A DNA stretch of 64,000 bases, from the NCBI GenBank assembly GCA_039105265.1, contig JAPFFF010000054.1, forward strand, positions 124,001 to 188,000, given 5' to 3'. Shown here piece by piece: positions 41,902-52,441 of this stretch. A program made the translations under genes and the position numbers. The stretch comes from Tritrichomonas musculus (taxonomy: Eukaryota > Parabasalia > Tritrichomonadida > Tritrichomonadidae). A model generated the notes under the pieces. It worked only from the letters and a program-made list of their open reading frames with translations, was not told where the DNA came from and did no database searches. The stretch's first letter is position 1, and each line of letters starts with the position of its first letter.

Positions 41902-44900
41902 TTATTTTTGATAATGAAATTGAGCAATCAACGAAGATATTAATTTTCGATATGGTTCAACAACCTCCTCGAAATCGAGAATAGAAGTTCCAGTTACCTT
42001 GTTAATTGCAATAACGATTTTAATAATATCGATTCTAACCTTTCCGTTAGAATTTTTGAAAATTTCATACAAAGAAAGCAAATATTCATCGGCGCCCTGG
42101 AGGAGCCCCTGGGGGGAGCACCAGACAATTTTAGAGAACCCCACGATTGTTTCTGGGAGGACGTAACTAGCATCAAGGAACTTCAAGTATTTATTAGAAG
42201 TAAAATGCTTCATACACAATTTTGAGAGCTCTTCTTCATTTTCATAAATAACGGTTTCTGTGAATTTTCCGAGGTAATTCAAAAAGTTGACAAAAAGTTC
42301 AAGTTGCATTTCAGGGTCCAAAGCGGTTAGTGCCAACAAGCATCTCTGCAAATTACTCTTCTTTGGACCAACTTTGAACTCGTTTTGAATGATCTTCATT
42401 AACGAGCTCTCATTTGAGGGGATATTGATCGTCTGCTGCTGCTGCGCCTGGCTCTTCTGTTTCTGCTGACTTGTCCGTGAAGAAACGGATTGTGTTTCAG
42501 TAGCATTGAATTTTTCACTTTTTCTGAGAAAAGTGACAATTTTGTGGCGGGCGTCAAGAGGAAGTTTCATGCCGTACTTGCGAACGAATTCAAGCTCGCG
42601 CTCGCAGATGAAAGTGAAGAGCTCCTCTTGGGACTCGTTCAACGGGAATCTCTTCAGAATGTTGCACACGAGATGGGAGACAACAGAGTAAGGAAGCTTC
42701 ATTTCTGGTATCTCTTCGTAGACGCACATTATCAAGAGCTCGAAAGGCAGCTTTCTTTCAGTTTCGTCTGTCACTTTTAGGGCGGTTTCAATCAAATCGG
42801 TTGGATCAGATTCCAAAATGAAGACTGACAAAAACTTGTCAAAACCGCCATCTTCCTGCCATTCATCGCCAACCATCGTAAAAAGTGAAAAAGTGACAAG
42901 TTCAGTTAGCCTCTTCCTCACAACTTCAGGATAACGAAGAATGAGCTCCGAAAGAATCGGAGGAATCATGAATGTCACTTTTTGATGCGGCGGATAGGCG
43001 GTGATCAGAACGCAGTCAATCAGGTCAAGCGGAGAGTCGGTGAACTGCTGGTTGGTGGCAAGAGCAGCGCCCATCGAATCAAGAAAGGTGATCTTCTCGA
43101 GCCAGGTCGTCTCGGCGAGGTCTTGCGGGCGGTACTCAATCGAGATCTTCGGCGCCATCTCGAGGTGGCCAACGGGCTCGTTGAAGGAGACAGAGCGCGA
43201 CGACTCGCGCTTCATGTTGTGGTTCTGCTTCTTCTGGAGGAGGTTGCTGCTGCTGTTCGCAAAGTTCTCGTTCATGACCTCCTCCTCGTAGAAGTTGTCA
43301 TTGAAGTTGGCATGCATGTCGTTGTAATTGGCATCATCGTCGTAGTTGTCGTGCAGAAGCTGCGAGCGGCCGATCCTACTACTGCCATTGCCATTGTTAT
43401 TGTCGCTTGGACTTTGCTTGATGCGACTGCTTTTTGTGCTCATTCGACTGTTCTCGTTGTCTCCATCATTATGCACAGGGCTTTGCTTAATCCTACTGTT
43501 GTTGCTGTTATTATTATTGCTTTCACTTGGGCTTTGCTTAATCCTACTGTTGTTGCTGTTATTATTATTGCTTTCACTTGGGCTCTGCTTAATCCTACTG
43601 CTGTTGTTGTTTTCATTGGGACTTTGTTTGATTCTACTGTTGTTGTTGTTGTTGCTGCTGTCTGTTGGACTTTGCTTGAATCTGCTGCTGTTGTTGTTGT
43701 TGCTGCTGTCTGTTGGACTTTGCTTGAATCTGCTGCTGTTGTTGTTGTTGCTGCTGTCTGTTGGACTTTGCTTGAATCTGCTGCTGTTGTTGGCGTTGCT
43801 CTCAGTCGGTGTCTGCTTGAGGCTTTGGCTCATCTTTGAGATGTTTGCCTTGGCTGCCTGGTTCGCTGTCGGCGTTGAGAGGCCAGAGTTCGCTTGCGGT
43901 GGGTTCTCATTGTCGTTGTTGGTTCTCGATGGCGGACTTTTTGACTTCTTGCTAGAGTTGCTGGCACTTTTTTGCTTGATGATTTTCTTCTTCTTTTTCT
44001 TTTGAGAAGAATTTTGGTCGGGTGAAGCATATTCATTGTCACTTGGAGGGGCAGGACTGTTAGCATTACTTGTGGAAACTTTTTCAAAAACAGTTGGACT
44101 AGATTGGGTAGTGATTTTCAATTTCTTAGCTGTATCGTTCTTCATTGAATTATTGACTTCGTTTAGATCATCATTATTAATAATATTTTCGTTTTCATTT
44201 TCATCGTTATTGTTGTTGTTGTTGCTCATCTGTTGTGATTTATCGTTTGTTTCTGTTTGTGGTAGTTGGTTAAATGAAACGTTTTCTTTCAACTCAATTT
44301 CAATTTCTAATTCTTCTTCTTCTTCTTCAATGAAAAATTGTTTCTTGAGATTTTGAATCGTTTTGTTTGGTTCATCTGAATGATCTTGGTTTTCATTAAA
44401 TTCTGGAGCTCTTTGGGGAAGTGTTCGAACTTTGCTAAGTAGATCATCTCTCGAATTACGAACAACAATGCCAATATCGCCAAAATCGTCGTCATTTCGG
44501 TGATTACTGTTGTTATTGTTTCTATTGTTTTTGTTTATGGTCTTTGATGCTGCGGAAATCTGAGGTTTTGATTTATTTAAATTTTTATTTTTTTGTGAAT
44601 TGTCAAAATCATTGCCTGCTGTTGCATTTATCTTCGTTTGCTTTGTATAAGATGATTTTTCTGTTTCATTTTGTTGGGATTTGTATTTTGAATTGATGGT
44701 TGGAATTCTACTTTTGTATTGTCGAGTGGAAGTAAATAAAGGTCTTGAATTCTGATTTAAATTGGTTCTTAATAATTTTGAGGATTGTAAAATAACGGGT
44801 TGTTTATTTTGTGAGGTTAAATTATTATTATTATCATTATCTTGTGCAGATCGGCTTTTTGATCGAATTGAAAGAGTCTTTGATGCAAATGGTTCTTTGC

Positions 44901-45546
44901 TATAATTTGGGTCTAATGAATCTATATCACCTAGTTCTGGGCATGTTGTAAATAATAACTTCATTGCTTCATATGAAATTTTAACTGAGCGTGCGGCTTC
45001 CTTCAATTTGTTTGTGTCTACTGTCTGTAAAAGTTCCAAGGCAGCTCGGCGAATCTGATATTTTGGGTCGTCGATTAGTTTAACGATAGGATTCAAAGGT
45101 ATTTTATCGGAAACTATAGTTAGCATCTCGAGAACTTGAATTCTAACTTCGAGTGAGCGGCTAGAAGTTATTGTTTTTTCGATATCTGGCCAATAAACGA
45201 TTGGATTTTCGTTTTGTAAAATTTGTTTAAGGCAAGAAATTCCACATTTTGACACAATTTTATTAACTGAGAGTAACGCGAGAAGAGAACCTGGAAGAGC
45301 TAGATAAGCATCTGAAATTGAATCGTACCAATTATCTAAAATATCTGAAAGGATTATTAGCGAATTGGAGCGTATTTTGAAATGATTTGATGAAATAAGC
45401 GGGATTAATAGATGAAACGAAGTATTCAAAAATTCAGAATTTATTGCGTCTTGATCGAGAAAATCTGCTAAAGAAATTAAAGAATTTAAAACTAATTTCG
45501 GGGAAGTGCTTTGAATACCATCCAATACATCTTTCTCATTCATCAT
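41902..45546 (-). CDS. CLASP-like microtubule-associated protein (TOG-like domain, SxIP motif)
   Basis: 1214 residues. Residues 1-205 form helical HEAT-like repeats (SLISLADFLDQ, KLIDDPKYQIRRAALELLQ) resembling a TOG domain. Residues 206-740 are low complexity, with Asn, Ser, Gln and acidic stretches. Within them is SRIP at 279-282, surrounded by basic residues (QYKSRIPTINSKYK), which matches the SxIP motif that binds EB1 at microtubule plus ends. About 580-730 hold eight SR[FI]KQSP repeats with Asn-rich spacers; each QSP is a possible proline-directed phosphorylation site. From about 800 to the end is a helical domain in the position of the CLASP C-terminal region. The combination is what CLASP/Orbit proteins have, where they stabilise microtubules at plus ends, kinetochores and cortex. 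Part of the gene (about 42,100-44,000) is clearly more GC-rich than its surroundings. The paralogue assignment needs a profile search. Confidence 0.65.
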   Translation of the reverse strand: MMNEKDVLDGIQSTSPKLVLNSLISLADFLDQDAINSEFLNTSFHLLIPLISSNHFKIRSNSLIILSDILDNWYDSISDAYLALPGSLLALLSVNKIVSKCGISCLKQILQNENPIVYWPDIEKTITSSRSLEVRIQVLEMLTIVSDKIPLNPIVKLIDDPKYQIRRAALELLQTVDTNKLKEAARSVKISYEAMKLLFTTCPELGDIDSLDPNYSKEPFASKTLSIRSKSRSAQDNDNNNNLTSQNKQPVILQSSKLLRTNLNQNSRPLFTSTRQYKSRIPTINSKYKSQQNETEKSSYTKQTKINATAGNDFDNSQKNKNLNKSKPQISAASKTINKNNRNNNNSNHRNDDDFGDIGIVVRNSRDDLLSKVRTLPQRAPEFNENQDHSDEPNKTIQNLKKQFFIEEEEEELEIEIELKENVSFNQLPQTETNDKSQQMSNNNNNNDENENENIINNDDLNEVNNSMKNDTAKKLKITTQSSPTVFEKVSTSNANSPAPPSDNEYASPDQNSSQKKKKKKIIKQKSASNSSKKSKSPPSRTNNDNENPPQANSGLSTPTANQAAKANISKMSQSLKQTPTESNANNSSRFKQSPTDSSNNNNSSRFKQSPTDSSNNNNSSRFKQSPTDSSNNNNNSRIKQSPNENNNSSRIKQSPSESNNNNSNNSRIKQSPSESNNNNSNNSRIKQSPVHNDGDNENSRMSTKSSRIKQSPSDNNNGNGSSRIGRSQLLHDNYDDDANYNDMHANFNDNFYEEEVMNENFANSSSNLLQKKQNHNMKRESSRSVSFNEPVGHLEMAPKISIEYRPQDLAETTWLEKITFLDSMGAALATNQQFTDSPLDLIDCVLITAYPPHQKVTFMIPPILSELILRYPEVVRKRLTELVTFSLFTMVGDEWQEDGGFDKFLSVFILESDPTDLIETALKVTDETERKLPFELLIMCVYEEIPEMKLPYSVVSHLVCNILKRFPLNESQEELFTFICERELEFVRKYGMKLPLDARHKIVTFLRKSEKFNATETQSVSSRTSQQKQKSQAQQQQTINIPSNESSLMKIIQNEFKVGPKKSNLQRCLLALTALDPEMQLELFVNFLNYLGKFTETVIYENEEELSKLCMKHFTSNKYLKFLDASYVLPETIVGFSKIVWCSPQGLLQGADEYLLSLYEIFKNSNGKVRIDIIKIVIAINKVTGTSILDFEEVVEPYRKLISSLIAQFHYQK
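43360..43800 (-). repeat. Tandem SR[FI]KQSP/Asn repeat inside the CLASP-like gene
   Basis: Eight SR[FI]KQSP units plus a degenerate ninth (SRIGRSQ), spaced by 8-16 residues of Ser/Asn. Three consecutive SRFKQSPTDSSNNNN units are almost identical in DNA, indicating recent expansion by slippage or unequal exchange. Confidence 0.85.
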
Positions 45547-45754
45547 ATTTGAAAAATTTTACCGATGAGAAAATCTAAACAGATTATTTAATAACAAAAC
45601 GGCCAAATAAAAAATCAAAATAATTTTCAATAAATTTGGAACAATCAATTAGAAATATATAATTGAACTATCTATAATTGTTAATTTAAGCAAATATTAT
45701 CAATGATTTTTTAAAAAGTATTACATACTATCTATAATGTAACTACATTGTTAA

Positions 45755-47571
45755 GGGTAAGCTTTGAACAAACTTCAGTCAAAATTTGATAATTTTATTT
45801 ATTTTATTCGTTATTCAATTTTGAAAGATTAAAAATAATTTATATTCAATTTATTATGAAGATGTAAAAAAAATTTTTAAATCAATTTTTGGAGCATAAA
45901 AGGCTTTATAAGCATTTCGGAGTGTTTGCTTGGTTTATATTAATAAAAAATTTATTGCAAGTATTTATATTTTTTTGATAAATGGAATCTTGGTGAATCA
46001 ATAATCACCATTTCGATGAATTAGAAAGATACAACATTGTGTCATATTTATAATAATTAACATCGAAAAATATTAGTTTTGGCCTGACAAAATATTTTAA
46101 TCTTGCGTGAAAGTTGAGATATCAATCATCTAGAGTGAAATATGTGAATTTATTTAAAAAAAAAAAATGGCCGAGACGAATTTTTATTTTATGCTTAAAT
46201 AAATTAAAAAATCTAAAAAAAACTCATTATTTAATAAATTGTGTCAGATTTTAAAATTGAATACTTTTCTATCTTTATCTTTTCTTTTTTTAACTTTTTC
46301 TCAAAATATAAAATACTTATTTTTTTTTAATTGTCACAATACAATACTATAGATAATAATACTCATTATTTGCATATGTGTTTTTGAATAATATGTAATC
46401 TTAATGAATCAATAATCACCATTTCGATGAATTAGAAAGATACAACATTGTGTCATATATATAATAATTAACATCGAAAAATATTAGTTTTGGCCTGACA
46501 AAATATTTTAATCTTGCGTGGAAGTTGAGATATCAATCATCTAGAGTGAAATATGTGAATTTATTTAAAATAAAAAAAATGGCCGAGACGAATTTTTATT
46601 TTATGCTTAAAAAAGTCAAAAAATCTAAAAAAAACTCATTATTTAATAAATTGTGTCAGATTTTAAAATTGAATACTTTTCTATCTTTATCTTTTCTTTT
46701 TTTAACTTTTTCTCAAAATATAAAATACTTATTCCTTTTTAATCGTTATAATGCAAAAATACAATTTATAATGCATATAATTGATATATTTTTTTTTTGA
46801 AAAATATAGATTTTATATCAATATTTAATACATATATCGACGAATTTTGTTAGTGTTTTTGTAAAAAGTTCTAAAAATTCATTAAGTAACTTAAATATTG
46901 ATTTATAAGATAAATGTCTAATTCAATCATCATTGTTTGCTTCATCTGATTTAAAATAAACCAAATTTTCATCCAATTTTAGCAATTATTCACCAAAAAT
47001 GCTATTATTGAATTCTTATGCATTTTATAAGTTTATTCCATATACCTTATCAAATAATATAAAATAATCTATTATAGTAATTTCGATACAACAATTCAAA
47101 TATAAGGCAATTATACGGATTGAGGAATAATCATATTCTATGTGATATCCTGACATTATCATATATTGAACAAGTCGATGAACCGGATTTTTTTTATTCC
47201 ATTATATTTAAATTGATTATTTAAAAATTGAAATAATAAAAATATAATAATTCAAAATTTGTGTACATTGAATATTCAAAAACAAAAAAATGTTCTTCTT
47301 CTATAATTATACAATCATAATTGTTTTATCCCATATATCCCAATAAAGTTATCGACAAAAAATATTAGTTTTGGCCTGAGAATTTGTATTTTTCTTCTTT
47401 ATTTCACGAGATATTAAAATCAAAAAATTTTCTATAAGAGTTTGTTTTTAATAAAAAAAATTCTTCTGATATTTTTTTATTCTTATTCTATTTTTATAAA
47501 AAAATATCAAAAATATTAACTTTTGAATTTTTTCTTCTATTCAAAAAATTGAGAGAAATTTAAGCTTACCC
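45755..47571. mobile_element. Candidate TTAA-flanked non-autonomous element, 1.8 kb
   Basis: GGGTAAGCTT at 45,755-45,764 and AAGCTTACCC at 47,562-47,571 form terminal inverted repeats, each immediately bordered by TTAA (45,751-45,754 and 47,572-47,575). TTAA is the target of piggyBac-type transposases. The complementarity extends two bases beyond TTAA, and the repeats are short, so a chance pair is possible in such DNA. The interior has no transposase, but does contain a duplicated 350-bp block. Confidence 0.4.
45986..46755. repeat. Direct duplication of a 350-bp block, period about 411 bp
   Basis: About 45,986-46,335 and 46,397-46,750 are nearly identical, including AATCACCATTTCGATGAATT and AGTTTTGGCCTGACAAAATA. 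A third fragment with ATATTAGTTTTGGCCTGA occurs near 47,360-47,380. Short frames in it are not conserved between copies, so it is unlikely to be coding. Confidence 0.75.
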
Positions 47572-47734
47572 TTAACATTTTATTCCAGTAATGCTAAATA
47601 ATCTCGTAATTATCATTTTAAATACTAGTGTATTGCTTTTAGGTATAAATAATAATAATAAAGGAACAATACATCATATATAGTAATTTATTTAAATATA
47701 AATAATAATAATTGTTGTATGGTTAGTAAATTCA

Positions 47735-48301
47735 TCAAGACCTCCGGAAACGACGACTTGTTCTCCTGCGAAAAGGTTTACGAATAGTATTTTCTCGTTT
47801 TGGTTTAACTTCGATTGTGTTTCCAAGGAATAAAGTATTATTTAACTTTAATGCGTTTTCCATACCTTCTTTGTCTTCAAACTCGATATATGCATAACCT
47901 TTTGAAAGGTGAGTATAGTGGTGTGAAACTATTGTAGATCGTTTAATTGCTCCACAGCAGCTAAAATTCTCATCAAGTTGTTCTTTCTTTGTCTTTGGGC
48001 TAAGATTACCAACAAATACTGAGTAACTAGGCTCTTTTGTTTTTGAAGTGTCGGGGGGTGCTGAAGGAGTTGTTGTATCGGAAGTTTGGCCAGCATTTTG
48101 AGTTAACGTTGTTGTTTGTGTCTGTTCTGTTTCGTTTTTTGGTGCTGACGATAATTCTGATAAAATGTCTTCATCTGTATAAGTTTTTTCGTTTGTTTCT
48201 TCTTTTTGGCTTGCAGCTTGATTTTGCTTTTTCATTTCTTTCATTTTTTTTAGAGCAAAGAGTTTTTCTTTAATAGCATTTATTTCTGGATCATCATCCA
48301 T
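47735..48301 (-). CDS. PABPN1: PABPN1-like nuclear poly(A)-binding protein (single RRM)
   Basis: 188 residues. An acidic and coiled N-terminus (MDDDPEINAIKEKLFALKKMKEMKKQ) precedes a Thr/Pro-rich linker, then one RRM with RNP2 SVFVGNL and RNP1 KGYAYIEF. The order continues ENFSCCGAIKRSTI, NNTLFLGNTIEVKPKR and an Arg-rich tail (RKPFRRRTSRRFRRS). This arrangement, including the CG-V/I-R-TI signature and the IxVxPKR end, is that of nuclear poly(A)-binding protein PABPN1/PABP2, which stimulates poly(A) polymerase and controls tail length. The length is shorter than in animals, which have a longer N-terminus, but normal for protists. It is divergent from the ankyrin gene upstream, with a spacer of about 435 bp. 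Confidence 0.85.
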   Translation of the reverse strand: MDDDPEINAIKEKLFALKKMKEMKKQNQAASQKEETNEKTYTDEDILSELSSAPKNETEQTQTTTLTQNAGQTSDTTTPSAPPDTSKTKEPSYSVFVGNLSPKTKKEQLDENFSCCGAIKRSTIVSHHYTHLSKGYAYIEFEDKEGMENALKLNNTLFLGNTIEVKPKRENTIRKPFRRRTSRRFRRS

Positions 48302-48737
48302 TTTTAATTTTGAGCCAAAACCAGCTTAGAAATGTAAAGTATACAATTTATAATTTTCGACAGCCAAATAATTAACGTATTTTACCGCCAATAAACCCAA
48401 ATTATTTCTTACAAAACAAAATTTTTTTACGAAATCTTTTTTCCCACTTTTTGAATATAATTGTAAAATAAACGATCACATTTGATTTTTATTAGGACAT
48501 TAAAAATCAACTTTTTTGCGAAATTTAGGGCCCAAAAATGCTCAAATCTTTAATTTAATAGACATATACTTCATCTAAAAATTAAATATTGGGGGAAATC
48601 TAATTATTTTTAGATTAAAGATGATTTCTTTTTGCCTTATTTTGAAAAAGATTTTTTTTTTCTTTTTCTTTTTGCCTTATTTTGAAAAAGATTTTTTAAT
48701 TTTTATCAAATTAACAAACAAACTAGTAGGAATTGCA
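48302..48737. other. Divergent spacer with a 30-bp tandem duplication
   Basis: Shared upstream region of the PABPN1-like and ankyrin genes. CTTTTTGCCTTATTTTGAAA and the next ten bases occur twice (from 48,628 and from 48,668, period 40). The duplication is in frame with the downstream gene and would add 39 Phe-rich residues if translation began at 48,621. Confidence 0.6.
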
Positions 48738-51700
48738 ATGTTTAGATTCGCTTTTAACAAGATTCCAAAAAAAAAGAAAGATTGGAAAATAGTGATAAAT
48801 GAACATGTAATTGCTTGCACCAAAAAAAATGCTGAAATAATTAGCAAGCTTATTATGAAAGAGAACAAAAGTGGAGCAAATAAAGAATGTTATAATATAA
48901 CAATACACGAGTTTGAAGACTCATTTATTTGCTCAGAGTCTGATTATGAATATTTCAAAAACATTTTTTGCTGTTCTCCAATTCAAATCACCAATACAAA
49001 TGTGGAAGTTTTAAAAAAATTTGCAAATATATTCGAAATTGAAGAATTAATTCAACTTCTTGAACTTTTTGAATCATATTATGATACAATAACCAATTTC
49101 AAGCCTCTTCAAACGCAAAAAGACATTTCAAACGAACTTTTAAATATTGAAGAAAATAATTTTGAATCAATATTAACGCATTTATCAGAAATTGAGAAAA
49201 ATGATCAAGATAATATTATTACACCAGATTTATTATACAATATTTTCCTAAATTTATGTTTTATTCGTCCCACCAAGATTGAACTTTTAATTGATTTTTT
49301 AAAAAAGTACGAAGAAAGCACGAAAGGGAATCAATTTCAATCTTTTAAAAATAAATTATTAGAAGAATTCAGCGATTTGAATGAAAACTCAATTCGTTAT
49401 TTTTATAACAGGACGATTAAAGAGAAACTCGATTTACGTCATTCATTAAAGACTATGCAATTTGTTCTTTATTATTTATGCAGTATTAATGAAATAAACG
49501 AATCACAATTCAAACCGCATCAAACCTTTAAATATAACCATTATTTCACTTTCAATTTTAATAAAAAACCGACTGATAACTTCACAGAAGAAGAAATTGA
49601 AGAGTATAAAAAGACAGGTTATTGTCCCAAGAAAATTTATCATACAATAAAAAAAGATGATCTTGATTTATTTACTGAAATGATGACTGAATCGCAGCTC
49701 GATTTCAATAAGAATATTCCGATTTTAATTCATGAAAGAAATCCAGATATCTGTTATGAAGACGATGATAAAATAAGTTATCTTAATTTGGCAGCTTTTT
49801 ATGGTTCTGAACAAATTTTTAATTATATTTTAATGAATTTAAATTTGGCACAAATTGAATATGTAACTCTTCGAATGGCCTTCATGAGTGGCAACATTAA
49901 TGTCATTCGAAAATGCATTGATATGATTGAGATGGACGATAGCATATTAGAAAGTTGTATCGTCATTGCAATCAAATATAATTATTCTGAAATTCTTGAA
50001 TGGCTCTTTGAAAATTATGAAGTTACAAACACCAGAATTTACAATGAAAAAACATTGATTCGTTTGATTGAAAATGCAATTAAATTCAATAATATTGAAG
50101 TTCTTACTTATTTGTTATCTTATGGAATTGATCATGCATCATTATTCACACTTTCATTGGTTTATAGTCAATTTGTTTTGATTAAATTAGCATTGGAGTT
50201 GCCGTATAAATCTCCTATTAATTCTAAATACATCAAGGCTGTTAATTTAAATCCATATTCATATAAATATAAAGATGTGGATCCTCTTTTTATTGCTATT
50301 TATAGAGATCAGATTGAAATTGTTAAGCTTTTAGTTAATTCAAAAAAATATAGTCAGAATATTAAGTGTGACAATCAATCACCTCTCTTTTTTGCATTTG
50401 CACAAGAAAAAATTGATATTTTTGAATTTTTCTTGAAAGATGATAGATTTAATACTAGTCAAACTGTTGATGGAACTACTCTTTTTGAAGATTCATTATC
50501 AAAAAATAAAACTGATTCGGCTGAGTATTTACTTAAAAATTCAGACATTGAAAAAATTGGTGATTTTACTCCAAAATGTTTTGAATTCTTGATAAACAAT
50601 ATTAATAACTTTTTCGATAATATCTATAACAATAGGAAATTGTTTTATTCATTTAATGATGTTTGCAAAGAAATGAATTATCTCTCGAATTTTATTGAAA
50701 TTTTCGTGAAAGTTACAAATGATGAAAATATCGAGAATAATAAAAAAACAATAATTAAAGAGAACAAAGAATTATTTGCATGTTTAGCAGCCAAATTTTT
50801 AAAAGAAGAAGAATTTTCACAATTTATTGATCGTTATAGCATTAATATTAATACTAAATATAGTGAAATCACTCCTCTATTTTGCAGCATTTTTAATGAT
50901 AATGATACATTGAAAGTAATTCTTACTAAATACATTGATAAGATTGATATCAATTACTGTACATCTTCAAATCTTACTGCATTGCATTTGATTTGTTATC
51001 GACCAGAAATTTATGAAAAAGAAGGATGTAAACTTTTCATTAAAAATAAAGATTTAAAGATTAACGTGCAAGGAAAAACATATTGGTATACTCCTTTACA
51101 TATTGCTCTCATTTCTAATAATATTGATATTGCAATGCTTTTACTTAATGATCCAAAAATTGATGTAAATATTCACGAAGACACTGTTAAAGATGGTGTT
51201 TATCGATTCATTGAAAAAACCGTTTTTGAAATTGCAATTGATAAAGACATGGTTGATATTGCTACAAAATTATTAGAAAGACCTGATTTAATACCTTTTG
51301 GTATTTTTTCAAGCTCATTTGTTTATTTGCAATTTATTCAGGATAGAAATTCATTGTATCCAGCACGAGTAATTGATTTTTTCATGACAAAAACTGACAA
51401 CGAAAACGTTGAAAAAAACAAGAAAAAAATAATGAAAGAAAATGAAGTTCCATTTACATGTTTAATGGCAAGATACGCATCTAGTTCTGATTTTACTGAA
51501 TATCTTGATAATAATAAAGATATTGATATCAATGCTGCCACTAAAAATAGAGAAGCTACGCCACTATTGTCTAGTATATTGAATGAAAAATATGACAATA
51601 CTGAAATTATTTTGAATAGATTTAAAAATGTGGATGTTAATTTTAAAACATCAGATAATTTAACTGCTCTTCATCTTATTGCAAGAAGTAAACATATTAA

Positions 51701-52088
51701 AACAAGTACTTGGCAGATTTTATTGAATAAGAAAAATCTTAATGTTAATGTTCAAGAATCAAAATTTTTAAACACACCTCTTCATGTGGCTGTTCAATAT
51801 AATAATTTAGAATTGATCAAAGGCTTACTTAATTTCCCTAATGTTGATGTCCGTATTACAAATAATTCCAGACTCACACCACTACAAATACTAGTCAATA
51901 ATATGCGTTGTTTAATGTGGAACCATAGAGAAGATGTGATTTCTATACTTGAAGGTTTCGCAAAGCTTCAAAAATTACAATGTATTAATAAAATTAAGTT
52001 TTTTTTCAGTTCCACAGATGAAGAAAGACTTAAGAAAAATGCTTTTAATTTAGCTGAACAATTATTTGATGATATTGAAGACAAATAA
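48738..52088 (+). CDS. BTB-like/ankyrin repeat protein with internal duplication
   Basis: The likely start is the ATG at 48,738 (MFRFAFNKIPKKKKDW, 1116 residues); an in-frame ATG at 48,621 would add a Phe-rich segment made by a tandem DNA duplication. Residues 1-115 resemble the BTB/POZ-like domain that precedes ankyrin repeats in many trichomonad proteins. A helical region follows, then ankyrin-type repeats from about 380 on, such as TPLHIALISNNIDIAMLLL and TPLHVAVQYNNLELIKGLL. About 230 residues (encoded at roughly 50,640-51,180) are duplicated at about 51,310-51,860: both copies contain KENxxxFxCL, ITPLF/ATPLL, NLTALHLI and a VNVQ-TPLH block. Such proteins are thought to be protein-interaction adaptors; no partner can be read from the sequence. 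Confidence 0.8.
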   Translation: MFRFAFNKIPKKKKDWKIVINEHVIACTKKNAEIISKLIMKENKSGANKECYNITIHEFEDSFICSESDYEYFKNIFCCSPIQITNTNVEVLKKFANIFEIEELIQLLELFESYYDTITNFKPLQTQKDISNELLNIEENNFESILTHLSEIEKNDQDNIITPDLLYNIFLNLCFIRPTKIELLIDFLKKYEESTKGNQFQSFKNKLLEEFSDLNENSIRYFYNRTIKEKLDLRHSLKTMQFVLYYLCSINEINESQFKPHQTFKYNHYFTFNFNKKPTDNFTEEEIEEYKKTGYCPKKIYHTIKKDDLDLFTEMMTESQLDFNKNIPILIHERNPDICYEDDDKISYLNLAAFYGSEQIFNYILMNLNLAQIEYVTLRMAFMSGNINVIRKCIDMIEMDDSILESCIVIAIKYNYSEILEWLFENYEVTNTRIYNEKTLIRLIENAIKFNNIEVLTYLLSYGIDHASLFTLSLVYSQFVLIKLALELPYKSPINSKYIKAVNLNPYSYKYKDVDPLFIAIYRDQIEIVKLLVNSKKYSQNIKCDNQSPLFFAFAQEKIDIFEFFLKDDRFNTSQTVDGTTLFEDSLSKNKTDSAEYLLKNSDIEKIGDFTPKCFEFLINNINNFFDNIYNNRKLFYSFNDVCKEMNYLSNFIEIFVKVTNDENIENNKKTIIKENKELFACLAAKFLKEEEFSQFIDRYSININTKYSEITPLFCSIFNDNDTLKVILTKYIDKIDINYCTSSNLTALHLICYRPEIYEKEGCKLFIKNKDLKINVQGKTYWYTPLHIALISNNIDIAMLLLNDPKIDVNIHEDTVKDGVYRFIEKTVFEIAIDKDMVDIATKLLERPDLIPFGIFSSSFVYLQFIQDRNSLYPARVIDFFMTKTDNENVEKNKKKIMKENEVPFTCLMARYASSSDFTEYLDNNKDIDINAATKNREATPLLSSILNEKYDNTEIILNRFKNVDVNFKTSDNLTALHLIARSKHIKTSTWQILLNKKNLNVNVQESKFLNTPLHVAVQYNNLELIKGLLNFPNVDVRITNNSRLTPLQILVNNMRCLMWNHREDVISILEGFAKLQKLQCINKIKFFFSSTDEERLKKNAFNLAEQLFDDIEDK

Positions 52089-52441
52089 ACCAAATTTAAT
52101 TTTTATTTTTTTTGATAATTGTAACAATTGCTTACTGATTGAAGACAAATTATTCATCTTTTAACTAAATATAATATGTCTATAATATATCTATTTTTTA
52201 CTATGAAATAAGAAATAAATCTATTTATTAATGAAATATACTAATTTTAAAAAAAAAGGTTATTTTTTTAATTTTGGCATATCTTTTCGAATAATTAGCG
52301 AATAAAGTATTTTATTTGCTTTTTAATTCTTATGTTCTAAATATGATAAATTTATGAAAATAAAATAAAATACAATAAACACTTTTATCACTATACAAAA
52401 AACAACTCTATATTTTATTTAATATTAATATATTAAAATAT
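52089..52441. other. Convergent spacer, nothing recognised
   Basis: AT-rich 3' flanks of the ankyrin and tubby-like genes; no structured element was seen. Confidence 0.6.

Noticed and set aside
43360-43800. CRISPR-like regular spacing of repeats
   Set aside because: The repeats are coding (SR[FI]KQSP), in one frame, in a eukaryotic gene.
42982-43839. Long antisense frame (about 285 residues, Leu/Val-rich) opposite the CLASP-like gene
   Set aside because: It mirrors the Asn/Ser/Gln repeats of the real gene on the other strand; composition explains the lack of stops.
46525-46800. 91-residue frame in the duplicated 350-bp block
   Set aside because: The equivalent frame in the other copy is interrupted and there is no recognisable domain.
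48621-48737. N-terminal Phe-rich extension of the ankyrin protein
   Set aside because: It is produced by a tandem DNA duplication in the leader; the next ATG fits the family better.
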